Shown one piece after another: positions 1 to 8,459 of a DNA stretch of 64,000 nucleotides. A model generated the notes under the pieces. That model was not told the origin of the DNA, ran no database searches, and saw only the letters and a program-made list of their open reading frames with translations. This DNA comes from Chloroflexota bacterium (GTDB taxonomy: Bacteria; Chloroflexota; FW602-bin22; JACPRP01): NCBI GenBank assembly GCA_016210495.1, contig JACQUC010000139.1, forward strand, positions 1-64,000, given 5' to 3'. Within the stretch, counting starts at the first letter, position 1, and the number at the start of each line of letters is the position of its first letter. The translations under genes were made by a program, and so were the position numbers.

Positions 1-2
1 CC

Positions 3-398
3 ACCGGGCCGATGTATGAACGGCGAAACCGCGTGGGCTATACCGAGGACTACTTGATAGAGGGAACCTGGGGCAGCGCGATTTGCGACAACCTGCTCCC
101 CCAATCCGGAGAGCCGGTTTTCCCCAAGTACCGCTACGACGGCCTGACCAGCGACGCGTTTCGCTCCTGGCTGAGGGAAAACGAGATCAAGACGCTGGTG
201 CTGACCGGCGTGGCCACCAACGTCTGCGTGGAATCGACGGCGAGGGACGCCTATATGAGCGGGTATTACGTCGTGATGGTCGAGGATTGTCTCGCCACCT
301 ATTCGCGAGAAGAGCACGAGATGGCGCTTCAGAATACAGCGCGCTACTTTGGGAATGTGGCTACCTCCCACGAGCTGCTGGAAATATGGCGCGGGTAG
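3..398 (+). CDS. isochorismatase-family cysteine hydrolase, 5' truncated by window edge
   Basis: C-terminal part of an isochorismatase-like amidohydrolase (the family of RutB, nicotinamidase and N-carbamoylsarcosine amidase), which hydrolyses amide or related bonds with an Asp-Lys-Cys triad. The reading frame is open to base 3, so the start lies outside the window and the catalytic Asp region is missing. The hallmark block GVATNVCVESTARDA, with the nucleophilic Cys, is at 210-254, and the usual C-terminal alpha/beta unit follows (VVMVEDCLATYSREEHE). A full paralogue lies at 54855-55511. The substrate cannot be told from this fragment. Confidence 0.85.
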   Translation, partial: TGPMYERRNRVGYTEDYLIEGTWGSAICDNLLPQSGEPVFPKYRYDGLTSDAFRSWLRENEIKTLVLTGVATNVCVESTARDAYMSGYYVVMVEDCLATYSREEHEMALQNTARYFGNVATSHELLEIWRG

Positions 399-783
399 AT
401 GCGCTAAAGGTGGAAGGCTTGAGCCCCGCAATCGTGATTAGGCTGGCGTATCACTGTGATCGCCATTTGGTCGAGATTCATTCAGTATCTGCGAAGTCCT
501 TTAATCTGGTCAATCCTTCCCTCGTCTGCATCTCCAACGAGAGAAGGATCAATCTGCGGTTCGGATCCCTCCGCGCTCTCCCAGTCATCCCCAATTAACG
601 TTTTCTCATGCCCGGCAAACCGTCGATGGCACGCTCTTTGCACCAATGTGAGGAGTGCTCAATATACCGACCGTATCGCGTGCCGCGAGGCTCTGGGTCG
701 CGTATTTTTTTGGACCGGGAATCAAGGAGAGCATCAGCTCTCGAAAACCAGTGACGTAGCTGGAACATAAAGGAAGGTAATGC
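399..783. other. intergenic region with a decayed word-repeat copy
   Basis: No gene is evident in these 385 bases. Positions about 486-522 (ATCTGCGAAGTCC and following) and 551-565 (ATCTGCGGTTC) match the right half of the palindromic repeats at 10431-10517 and 56917-57018, so this looks like a decayed copy. The end of the region holds the ribosome-binding site of the next gene (AAGGAAGG about 5 bases before the ATG at 784). Confidence 0.45.
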
Positions 784-2405
784 ATGAGCGTAAGACTGAT
801 AAGCTTCCTGCTGGCCGGATCGATGCTGCTGGCGGCGCGACCGGGTCAGCCAACGTCGGCCGTCAACCTTGTTGACGACCCCTTGTCTGCGCCAGCAGGC
901 GGGTCGGACGACGAGCCCCTGCCGCCGGTCAAGGGCAGCGCAGTACCTGAGGTTATCTCGCTCGGACCACCGACGCTTTTCCACGTGGAGATGACCGACC
1001 AGCCACCAGAGTTAACCGAAGAACAAAAAGCCCTGCTGGCGCAACGGCGTGGGCCTTTGCCGCCCCTCGATCTGCCGCCAGTCCCGAGAGTGGGGCCAGT
1101 TTCTGCCCCGCCTGTAGATCCACGCTCGGCCGCCGAGGTACCGGGAGACCTGAGGCCCAGCGTGCCGGGGGATTTCAGGATGATCCGCGATTTCGAGATC
1201 AGCACGACACCTCGGGGGACCCGCATCATCGTCGCGGAGGCCACGGTGGCCAATGCCGGCTCGATAGTGTTCGCCACGGGCAACATCTTCGCGGCGCTCT
1301 CCACCGACGGTGGCCGGACCTTCAAGTTCATCGACCCTAACGCCTTGCGTCCGGTGCCTCCCGGCGACGTCGCTGGCGACCAGATCACGGTCTACGATCC
1401 GAGCCGCGACCTGTTTCTCTGGTATCTGCAGTACCATACATTTGGAAGCCCAGGGTCGCAGCAAAACATGTTCCGGCTGGCCTCGGCTCGGCCCTCCGAG
1501 GCCATCGCCGGCAACTGGTGGGCCTGGGACGTGGGCTCTGAGGCCAATAACTGGTGGGACTTCCCGTCCATGTGCCTGAGCAACGACTTTGTCTACACCA
1601 GCACCAATCGCGCGGAGATTGGGGCGGCCGTGTCTAACAACACTTTCATCTTCAGATTTTCGCTCGACAACATCGCCCTGCGCACGCCGCTGGGTGCCAA
1701 CTTCGTGAACCTGCGGGCGGTCGGCCTCAATAATAGCAGCCTCCGGTGCACGACCGGCGCCAGGGACAAGATGTATTACGGCTCGCACAATTTCGATACC
1801 GCCACTCAGCAGGTGCGTGTGTTCGTCTGGACTGAGGCGACAAATACCATCAGTCGGCACGACATAACCCTGGAGGCACCCTGGAGGTTCGGGCCGCGCA
1901 CCTGCCCGACGCCGGATGGTAAGCCCTGGTGCAGCACCGAGGACGGCAGGATTCTAGCCGGCTGGGTGGCCAATGGAACCATCGGCTTCGCGTGGGGGGC
2001 CGCCGCTGGACCCGGCTTTCCCCTGCCGTACGTCGAGGCTGTCCGGATCAACGAGGCGACGATGGCACGATTGGATCGGCCTTTTCTTTGGAGCCCAGAC
2101 GTGGCGTTTCAGTATCCAGCGGTGGCCCCGAACGCTCGCGGCGACCTGGCGCTGATCGTGGCCGCGAGCGCCGCAAGCATACACCCGAGCTACTTCGTTT
2201 ACTTGATGGATGACTTTTCGCGCGATGGTGGTCTTCAGTTTCCGCAGTGGCAACTTGGGTTCGCGAGAGCGGGCCCCATTGGCGGCCCACCGGTTGCCCG
2301 CGGACGGACTTCCTGGTCTTCGCCCGCGAGCGCGACATGCGGTCGGTGGAGAGCTTCCTCCCACTGCTTCCTGGCGCAGCAGTTCAGGTGGTGCCAGGTC
2401 AGTAA
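784..2405 (+). CDS. secreted propeller-like protein of unknown function, probable 3' frameshift
   Basis: Exported protein with an N-terminal signal peptide (hydrophobic stretch at residues 5-18), a proline-rich linker (about 25-130) and a region from about residue 135 that looks like a sialidase/BNR-type beta-propeller (ALSTDGGRTFKFID is an Asp-box-like repeat). I cannot name a substrate. The frame that starts at 784 runs on to 2535, but after about 2220 its translation becomes Ser/Arg/Pro-rich and reads through a strong hairpin. A different frame gives a plausible C-terminus, TDFLVFARERDMRSVESF and onward, ending at TAA 2403-2405 just before that hairpin. I therefore place the real end at 2405 with a frameshift between 2213 and 2304. 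It is convergent with the cytochrome b operon. Confidence 0.6.
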
Positions 2406-2433
2406 GGGCAACGTAGCGAATTCGGATCGAGTG

Positions 2434-2459
2434 GGGCGGGGGCTTCACAGCCCCCGCCC
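2434..2459. terminator. bidirectional hairpin terminator
   Basis: A perfect 10-bp stem (GGGCGGGGGC / GCCCCCGCCC) with a 6-base loop lies between two convergent genes. Its right edge reaches the first base of the TAG stop of the minus-strand cytochrome gene. There is no clear T-tract, so efficiency is uncertain. Confidence 0.6.
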
Positions 2460-3277
2460 TATTGCATCCACCAGTACTGCGGGTCCACGAGATGCTTCGA
2501 GATCCACTGGCTGTCGCGGCGCCCAAAGCTCTTGATGTCGGTTGGCGGGGCGCCGACCATGCGCGCCCGATGACAGGACTCGCAGCCCTGAATGGGCACG
2601 CTGGCACCCGTGCGTGCAACGGCAACAAGCAGGCCGCCCACGAATAGCGCTACCAATGCCAGAACGACCATCCGGTGCGCCCGTCGTCTCCTATGGCCTG
2701 CGCCGCCCCTTTGGACGAAGGGCACCAGGATCAGCAGCAGGATGCCGATGGGCGGGATGGCGAGCAACGCCGGCAACTGCCAGATCCCGCGGAGGTACAT
2801 ATAGGGCATCAGGTAGAAAAGGTACAGCCAATCCGGCGACGGTACGGCGGTACGATAGATTGGGTCGGTCACCACCTGGCGGGGCACCATAAAGATGGCC
2901 AGCAGGACCACAGCGACAGTGACCAGGCTCGCCACTACGGCGTCCTTCACCGCAAACGCTGGCCAGTATCGAGCAATCGTCTCTTCGCTGGTGGGCTCAG
3001 TTGTCGAGCGGCTGGCCTCCACCCCCTGGGGAGCGATCAGTGCCTCGTTCGCTGTCGCATCGTTCTCGACCGCAACTTGTTCTTGGTGCAAAATGGTGGC
3101 GACGCCCCCGCCCCGCCCTGGGCGTCCGCCTGAGGCGGACGCCCCTACGGACTGATCTGCGGGAACGGCATCGCCCACCACGATTTCGGCGAGTTCCAAA
3201 TGGATTGGCCTTGTAGGGGCGGGTTTGAAACCCGCCCCTACAAGGGGCACATCTGGCGCCAGATTGCTTGGTTTCAC
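2459..3277 (-). CDS. cytochrome b C-terminal domain (subunit IV-like) with C-terminal c-heme site
   Basis: Membrane subunit of a quinol-oxidising cytochrome b complex, corresponding to the C-terminal half of cytochrome b (subunit IV of b6f). Transmembrane helices lie at about residues 108-130, 150-185 and 203-222. Loop sequence PSPDWLYLFYLMPY occupies the place of the quinol-site PEWY region. A CxxCH heme c motif (CESCH) near residue 235 makes it a b-c fusion, able to pass electrons onward. The GTG start at 3277 has a strong GGAGG seven bases upstream. Residues about 12-70, between that start and the first helix, are encoded partly by two palindromic repeats (3209-3245 and 3120-3144) read in frame, which lengthens the N-terminus. 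It lies 14 bases after the cytochrome b N-terminal gene. Confidence 0.85.
   Translation of the reverse strand: MKPSNLAPDVPLVGAGFKPAPTRPIHLELAEIVVGDAVPADQSVGASASGGRPGRGGGVATILHQEQVAVENDATANEALIAPQGVEASRSTTEPTSEETIARYWPAFAVKDAVVASLVTVAVVLLAIFMVPRQVVTDPIYRTAVPSPDWLYLFYLMPYMYLRGIWQLPALLAIPPIGILLLILVPFVQRGGAGHRRRRAHRMVVLALVALFVGGLLVAVARTGASVPIQGCESCHRARMVGAPPTDIKSFGRRDSQWISKHLVDPQYWWMQ
3120..3144. repeat. palindrome inside a coding sequence
   Basis: Eleven-base arms GGGCGTCCGCC / GGCGGACGCCC around a TGA loop, followed by CCTACGG. It is preceded by a GGTGCAAAATGGTGGCG leader that recurs in altered form at 4147-4165. It is part of the coding sequence of the cytochrome b C-terminal gene. Confidence 0.7.
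3209..3245. repeat. TAGGGGCG-armed palindrome inside a coding sequence
   Basis: A perfect 37-base palindrome with 18-base arms and one central base, core GGGTTTGAAACCC. The same core with shorter flanks occurs between genes at 8521-8541. Here it is read in frame as residues about 11-22 of the cytochrome b C-terminal protein. Confidence 0.8.
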
Positions 3278-3291
3278 GTAAGGTCCTCCCT

Positions 3292-3969
3292 TTAGAGCGG
3301 CCGCGAGATGCCCTGCTTGCGCACCATCAGGAAGTGCACGATGAGCAGCACGGCCAGGATCAGCGGCAATAGCCAGACGTGCATGGCAAAGCCGCGCGAC
3401 AGGGGCACCTCGCCGTTCCAGGAGCTGCCCAGGAACAATCCGGACAGCAGTGGCCCGACCACCGGACTCGATTCGAATGTGTTGCGCATCACCAGCACCA
3501 GCGTGTACGATTGTACGTCCCAGCGCAGGGTGTAGCCCGTGGCGGCGATGGTCAGCACCATCGCCAGCAGCAGCACTCCCGTCACCCAGTTGAGCTCGCG
3601 GGGCCTGCGATAGGCACCGTGGACGTATACCCGCGACATGTGCAGCAGGATCATCAGCACCAGCAGCGTCGCCGACCAGCGGTGCACACCGCGTATCAGG
3701 CCACCCAGAGGCACGCTGGACTCGATGTACCTGATGCTGCTCTGCGCCTGCTCGGGGCTTCCGACGTAAAAGAGAGCGAGAAACAGGCCGCTTCCCACCA
3801 GCAGCAGAATCAGAAAGAACGAGATCCCCCCGAAACAGTACACGAAGGCGTGGGGATGCCGCAGGGGATTCACACGCTCGGGCACGGCGTGGTTCGCGAA
3901 ATCGTCGATCAGCGGCTTGATACCCAGTCGCTCGTCAGCCCATTCATAGAGACTACTTATCACTATCAC
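3292..3969 (-). CDS. cytochrome b N-terminal domain (b6/PetB-like)
   Basis: Four-helix, two-heme-b core of a cytochrome bc/b6f-like quinol:acceptor oxidoreductase. Heme-ligand histidines are visible in GVHRW and LLHMSRVYVHG (helix B) and in FAMHVWLLP and IVHFLMVRKQGIS (helix D), with the conserved PRELNWVTG after helix B. Length (225 residues) fits a split b6-type subunit. The GTG start at 3969 lies two bases after the stop of a small membrane protein gene, and the C-terminal half follows 14 bases downstream, so all three are co-transcribed. No Rieske gene is in this operon; the c-heme on the next subunit may take its place. Confidence 0.92.
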   Translation of the reverse strand: MIVISSLYEWADERLGIKPLIDDFANHAVPERVNPLRHPHAFVYCFGGISFFLILLLVGSGLFLALFYVGSPEQAQSSIRYIESSVPLGGLIRGVHRWSATLLVLMILLHMSRVYVHGAYRRPRELNWVTGVLLLAMVLTIAATGYTLRWDVQSYTLVLVMRNTFESSPVVGPLLSGLFLGSSWNGEVPLSRGFAMHVWLLPLILAVLLIVHFLMVRKQGISRPL

Positions 3970-3971
3970 AC

Positions 3972-4118
3972 CTACTCTTTCGGCGCAACCCTCTTGGCGA
4001 TGACCAGCGCCGCGAACAGCGCCACGCCGGCCAGGGCGGCCACGACGTACATAAGGTCATCCCAGGCGCCAAGCTGTCCATGCAACAGTGCCAGGGCTGG
4101 AAATGCCAAATAGCTCAT
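3972..4118 (-). CDS. small single-pass membrane protein (48 aa)
   Basis: A short gene with a clear GGGAGG ribosome-binding site just before the ATG at 4118. The product begins MSYLAFPALALL and has one strong transmembrane helix (about residues 22-41, DLMYVVAALAGVALFAALVI) and a basic tail ending KRVAPKE. It ends two bases before the cytochrome b gene, so it is probably a small accessory subunit of that complex, like the tiny Pet or CcoQ subunits. I know no named family for it. A similar 32-residue gene precedes the second cytochrome b operon (25018-25116). Confidence 0.7.
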   Translation of the reverse strand: MSYLAFPALALLHGQLGAWDDLMYVVAALAGVALFAALVIAKRVAPKE

Positions 4119-4371
4119 ATCGCCTCCCACTTAGTCTTGTTTTAGGTGCAATAATGGCGGCGGTACCCCACCCTGCCCCGGGGCAACCACGTCCGCCTCA
4201 GGCGGACCCCTACAGATTGGCATTTCGCACCGGAAATTAGTCTTGGTTTGCCACTATTGCTGCCTGGAGAGCGGCCCTCATCCTAACCCTCTCCCAAAGG
4301 GAGAGGGGACAGGACGTGCGCCAGACCGACTCGGTTTCCAAAACCGAGTCGGTCTGAATTGGCGACGAAAT
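4119..4371. repeat. repeat cluster between operon genes
   Basis: No gene. Positions 4141-4215 repeat the GGTGCAA leader plus GTCCGCC TCA GGCGGAC palindrome seen at 3085-3144. Positions 4268-4310 hold a CCTCTCCC AAA GGGAGAGG palindrome, a widespread bacterial intergenic repeat type. Positions 4322-4356 are a perfect hairpin with 15-base arms starting CAGACCGACTCGG and a five-base loop, lying just downstream of the YtkA-CcdA gene; it may attenuate transcription into the cytochrome b genes. Confidence 0.7.
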
Positions 4372-6141
4372 TTAGAACACGTTCGAAAATACCATCAGCA
4401 GGCCGAGACTGATGGAGAGCGTGCCGCTGGTGATGGGCACCAGCCACAAGTAGCGCTTTACCCGGGCCAGCAGGTCGAGCATCGGGCCGAGCGATAGCGC
4501 TGCCGCGAAGTACGGCACGGTCATCCCGAACGAAAACAGACCCACGGGAACCGTCGCCTGTAGCGCCGAGCCCGTCGTGCTGGCGTAGATCAGCACGGTG
4601 TAGAGCTGCGGCGCCACGCAGGCCGCGCAGCCCACCGCAAAGCCCGATCCCAACAGAAACGTGCCGGTGGCACTGCCCCCATCGCCTTCTCTGATCTTGA
4701 CCCACCGGCCCGGATAGAACCGGTGGACGAAGTCCATCTTTATTGCGCCCGCTATGTGCAGGCCCATAATGATAACCATTACCCCGGCGACCTTGTCGAT
4801 GACGTCCTCGTAGTCCCTTACGAGCTGCCCCAGGAGCCCCACCGTGCCCCCGGCTATGACGAAGAGGATCGTGAAACCCAGCACGAACGCGGCGGTCTTG
4901 ACCAGCACGCCGCGCTTGATCGCCGGTGTGTGTCGTCGGGCGAGCATCTCGTCGACGCTCATGCCGCTCACAAGGGTGAAGAACACCGTCATGGTGTGGG
5001 GAATGCAGCGACTCAGGAAAGTGATGGCGCCAAGCAGAAAGGCGAATAACATGGGCAGGCTATTGCCCAGGACGCGCCCTGGCGACACCATGGCCTGCGC
5101 CGGCAGTGGCGAGCCGTAAATGTCCCACACAACGCTCCGCTCGGCCTCCGATTCAACTCCTCTCACAACCAGCTCCAGCAGCTTGTCGTTGTCGGCGATG
5201 AGCGGGACGCCCCGCTCGCCTTTGCGGGGGAAGGCCAGGAGAGCCGTGACGTGATGGGCGCTCTGGCTTTCGACGGCGGTGCCCGGCAGTGGCCGCCATT
5301 CCTGGCGCCGGTTGTTGCGCAAGAGCACGAGCTGGTCGATGGGCGCCGCCAGCGGCTGGTGAAGGTGGTCGAGGGTGACGCGGAACACCAGCGTCTTGGT
5401 GGCGTCGAACGACGCCGTCGATAGCGTCCCGGCCTGGGCCAACGATTGCGTGACCCAGATGGCCGTGAGGTCGACCCCGTCGACGCCCTCCACAGCCCGG
5501 ATGTGCGCGCTGATGGCAGGGTCCTGCATTCCCGCCGCCAGCGGCGAATCGGCGTGGCCGCTCCTGCCGTAGCTGACCGTCGACCAGCCCACCCCCAGCG
5601 TCAGCGCCACCAGACCGGCGACGACGGCAAATTCCTCGAGCTTGCCGCGACGGCGGGCGACCAGCGCACTGCCGCCGATCGCCAGCGCGGCCGTGGCCGC
5701 CCCCAGCGGCAGGCGCTGCCCGTCCTCGTCCCACGGCGCCGGCGCAGCTACTTCGACGGGGAAGTCGGCGACGTACAGGCTCAACCCCTCACTGTAAGAC
5801 GCCGACACCCGCCAGCTACCCGGCCGCTCGAATTTGATGCGAGTATAGTACTCTCCACCGCCCAGGTAGATCGCGGGCCCCGTGGCGTTGGGGCGTTGGC
5901 CCTCTACTCCTTCAAGGCTGGCGACAACCTGCACGATCGCGTGGCTGATCCCCTCGCCCCGGTCGTCGACGAGGCGGATCATCAATTGAGTGCTCCGCCC
6001 GGCCACGGGCCGGTCGGGAACCGAGCTCAGCGCCAGACGTGCTTCGCCGTGGACCACCGGCGGCGCCGCTCCCAGCACGGCGACCGCCAGCAGGCCCACA
6101 AGGATCGTCACGACGGCCACGGGACCTCTAATACATTTCAT
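4372..6141 (-). CDS. YtkA/FixH-like domain fused to CcdA-type membrane thiol transporter
   Basis: Large membrane protein (589 aa) with a signal-like helix (residues 8-25), a periplasmic YtkA/FixH-like beta-sandwich (about 35-130), a second helix, another periplasmic segment (about 190-340), then a six-helix DsbD/CcdA domain (about 350-589). CcdA proteins carry reducing equivalents across the membrane for cytochrome c or copper-centre maturation. The paired cysteines are visible: FLSRCIPHTM in the first helix and GCAACVAPQLY in the fourth. The gene overlaps the end of the NosZ-like gene by four bases, so the two are translationally coupled and a role in copper or heme insertion into that enzyme is a fair inference. 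A second fusion of the same plan is at 34607-35968. Confidence 0.85.
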   Translation of the reverse strand: MKCIRGPVAVVTILVGLLAVAVLGAAPPVVHGEARLALSSVPDRPVAGRSTQLMIRLVDDRGEGISHAIVQVVASLEGVEGQRPNATGPAIYLGGGEYYTRIKFERPGSWRVSASYSEGLSLYVADFPVEVAAPAPWDEDGQRLPLGAATAALAIGGSALVARRRGKLEEFAVVAGLVALTLGVGWSTVSYGRSGHADSPLAAGMQDPAISAHIRAVEGVDGVDLTAIWVTQSLAQAGTLSTASFDATKTLVFRVTLDHLHQPLAAPIDQLVLLRNNRRQEWRPLPGTAVESQSAHHVTALLAFPRKGERGVPLIADNDKLLELVVRGVESEAERSVVWDIYGSPLPAQAMVSPGRVLGNSLPMLFAFLLGAITFLSRCIPHTMTVFFTLVSGMSVDEMLARRHTPAIKRGVLVKTAAFVLGFTILFVIAGGTVGLLGQLVRDYEDVIDKVAGVMVIIMGLHIAGAIKMDFVHRFYPGRWVKIREGDGGSATGTFLLGSGFAVGCAACVAPQLYTVLIYASTTGSALQATVPVGLFSFGMTVPYFAAALSLGPMLDLLARVKRYLWLVPITSGTLSISLGLLMVFSNVF

Positions 6142-8072
6142 CTGAGCGTCAGAAGATACTCCACTAGCTCCTTGAGATCTCGTTCGGCCAGCGGCACTTT
6201 GGGCATAGTCGTGGTGGGTTTGACCGAGGCCGGATCGGCGAGCCAGCGGGTCAGGAAGCCGGCGTCACGAGATGCGCCGATCTTGCGCAGGTCCGGGCCC
6301 ACCAAGCCCTCGGCGTTCTTGCCGTGGCAGGTGGCGCAGTTGGCCGCGAAGACCGCCTGGCCTGCGGGCACAGCCGGGGCGACGGCGCTCGTCGTGGCCG
6401 GGGCGCTGGCAGACGTGGCGCTGCCGTCCTCGACGATGAACTTGCTGCGCATCTCGAGGTGCAGCGGGCCGCAGAAGTTGCCGCAGAAGACCTCGAACGT
6501 ACCCGCCTTGTCTGCCGTGAACTCCACCAGCGTCGACACACCCGTTTGCGGCGCCGGGGGCAGCACGACGTTGGTTTTCAGGCCAAGACTATTGATGATG
6601 AGCCCGTGCGCGGGGGCCGGGTCGTTGGTCATGCCCACCCGCTCGTCGACGTTGGTAATGATCAAGCGCACCCGATCTCCTTTCTTCACGCGCACGGGAT
6701 CGGGCTTAAAGCCGAAGCTGAAGGCCTGCATGTGTACCACGGTCACGTCGCCGTCTTTCTCGATGCCGGGCTGCGCCGTATCCTTGGGCACGATCTTGAT
6801 GATCGTGTTCTGATCGCGATTTGGCGGTCCCTGCAGCGGCTCACCGCCCGTCGATACCAGCCCCTCCTTCGGCGGCTTTAGCCCCTTCATTTGCTTGTCG
6901 ATGATGTCCGCCGCGATGATCTTCATATTGTGCGGCTCGGGCGGGATAGGCACCTGGCTGACCGTCTTGCCCGTCTGCGTATCGATCAGCTCGAAGTTCA
7001 CGGGGTCCTGGTTCGGGTTCAGCGAGCCGACGCCGTTGAACAGATCGGTCGACCATTTGTTCAGCGAGACCACGTAGCGGCCATCGGGCGTGATCTGAAG
7101 GTGGCCGGGGCGATAGCGAACGGGGTATTTGTCGATCACCTGCATCTTCGCTATGTCGATCTTGACTATGGCGTTGTCGACGAAGAGCGTCTGGTAGGCG
7201 TACTTGCCGTCCGGGCTGAACACCGTGTGGAGCGGCCCGCCGCCGGTTGGTATCTCTTTCACGACCTCGAGGGTGCTGGTGTCGATCACCGGGGAGTTGG
7301 CGGAGAGCTTCCCGGCCACGAAGGCGTACTTGCCGTCGGGCGTGATGTCGATGCCGTGCGGGTTCTTGCCGGCGGGGATGAACTTGACCATCTTGAACGA
7401 GGCGGCGTCGACGACGGCCACGCCACTACGGTAGTAGTCGGTGGTGAGAACGTACTTGCCGTCCTTGGTCACGGTCAAGTAGTCGGGCGCCGAGTCCTTC
7501 TTCTCTGAGATGTCGATGACGTCGACCTTGCCGGAGGCGATGTCGATTCGCGCCAGTTCGCCCGTGTATTCGCCGCTGGCGTAGAGGGTCTTGCCATCGG
7601 GGGTGATCGCGATGTGGTGCGGCCCGAACGGGTCGGGCAGCTTGATCTTTCGCACCGTCTCGAACGTGGAGAGGTCGATCTCGCCGATGGTGTTGTCGGC
7701 CAGATCGTTGATGTATACGAACTTACCGTCCGGCGTCCCGTTGGTGCCGCCGGCGTTGGAGCCGCTGAATACCGGCTCGTGCAGGTCGACGCCCACGGGT
7801 ATCATCTTCAGGATGCGCATGCTCGGAATGCCGATGACGACCATGGCGCCCGAGACGCCTCCTGAAGCGAAGCCGTACCAGGGGTCCTTCATCTGCTGGG
7901 CGACGTAGAAAGGCCCTCCCCCTCCGTTTTGGGACACGCCGGTCGATGGGACGCCGCCAGGCGACTGCTTTGGTTGTTCAGACTGGCAACCGGCCAGCAC
8001 CACGACGAGGGCCGCCACGATGCTGAGCAGGGCGTAGCCCCATCTCCTTCCTCCGCGACGATCTGTGTTCAA
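6138..8072 (-). CDS. divergent nitrous-oxide reductase-like lipoprotein with CuA domain and C-terminal cytochrome c
   Basis: Secreted lipoprotein (lipobox VVLAGC, Cys29). Residues about 55-420 form a seven-bladed propeller that follows NosZ motif by motif: NPHGIDITPDGKY, GGPLHTVFSPDG, YRPGHLQITPDG, SLNKWSTDLFNGVGSLNP and PPEPHNM. Residues 440-550 are a cupredoxin with a full CuA ligand set: H489, then CGNFCGPLHLEM (C530, C534, H538, M541). A c-heme CATCH lies at 579-583, with a candidate axial Met in TTMPKVP. The C-terminal cytochrome resembles that of cNosZ from Epsilonproteobacteria. Candidate CuZ histidines are 98, 152, 153, 239, 282, 324 and 381. Canonical NosZ has HH at the first position; here it reads DLHEP, and the pair appears at the second (FGPHHIA). 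No nosD, F, Y or L is in the window, so activity on N2O is unproven. Confidence 0.8.
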   Translation of the reverse strand: MNTDRRGGRRWGYALLSIVAALVVVLAGCQSEQPKQSPGGVPSTGVSQNGGGGPFYVAQQMKDPWYGFASGGVSGAMVVIGIPSMRILKMIPVGVDLHEPVFSGSNAGGTNGTPDGKFVYINDLADNTIGEIDLSTFETVRKIKLPDPFGPHHIAITPDGKTLYASGEYTGELARIDIASGKVDVIDISEKKDSAPDYLTVTKDGKYVLTTDYYRSGVAVVDAASFKMVKFIPAGKNPHGIDITPDGKYAFVAGKLSANSPVIDTSTLEVVKEIPTGGGPLHTVFSPDGKYAYQTLFVDNAIVKIDIAKMQVIDKYPVRYRPGHLQITPDGRYVVSLNKWSTDLFNGVGSLNPNQDPVNFELIDTQTGKTVSQVPIPPEPHNMKIIAADIIDKQMKGLKPPKEGLVSTGGEPLQGPPNRDQNTIIKIVPKDTAQPGIEKDGDVTVVHMQAFSFGFKPDPVRVKKGDRVRLIITNVDERVGMTNDPAPAHGLIINSLGLKTNVVLPPAPQTGVSTLVEFTADKAGTFEVFCGNFCGPLHLEMRSKFIVEDGSATSASAPATTSAVAPAVPAGQAVFAANCATCHGKNAEGLVGPDLRKIGASRDAGFLTRWLADPASVKPTTTMPKVPLAERDLKELVEYLLTLR

Positions 8073-8075
8073 GAC

Positions 8076-8459
8076 TCATCCTCCTTCGTTTGGTATCTCT
8101 GAGGCCGCTTTCTCGGGCACCCGGGAACACGCCAGGTGGTCGATGCACGCGACAAGCTCCGCCCCGCTGCTCACCGGCACTCGCTCGCCCGGACAGATCT
8201 CCATCATTGGCAGGTCTGGCGAAAGGCCAATGACGATAGCTGTGGAGCAGCTCTGTCGGAGATTCTCGCAAGATGGCATGTGTTTGGCCTGGAAGTCGAT
8301 CAGGATGAGCTGGGGCTGAAGCCCGGCCAGGCGCCGCAGCGCACCGGGCTCATCCGGCTCCACTGCCGTGATCTCCGCCCCAGCTTCCGTCAACAGGCTC
8401 GCCACGCTATCCCTGAGGAGCGAGCGACTGGCGAAGATAGCGACGCGCATGCCATTCAT
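8076..8459 (-). CDS. degenerate response-regulator receiver-like protein
   Basis: Stand-alone, about 127 residues, with the alpha/beta pattern of a CheY-like receiver: MRVAIFASRSLLRDSVASLL at the N-terminus and QPQLILIDFQ, where the phosphorylatable Asp would sit. The acidic pair normally found after the first strand is absent (FASRS), so phosphorylation may be lost. The ATG at 8459 is preferred over an upstream ATG because AAGGAC lies a few bases before it. It is the first gene of the minus-strand NosZ-like operon, ending four bases before that gene's start codon, so it may regulate or scaffold this branch. Confidence 0.6.
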   Translation of the reverse strand: MNGMRVAIFASRSLLRDSVASLLTEAGAEITAVEPDEPGALRRLAGLQPQLILIDFQAKHMPSCENLRQSCSTAIVIGLSPDLPMMEICPGERVPVSSGAELVACIDHLACSRVPEKAASEIPNEGG

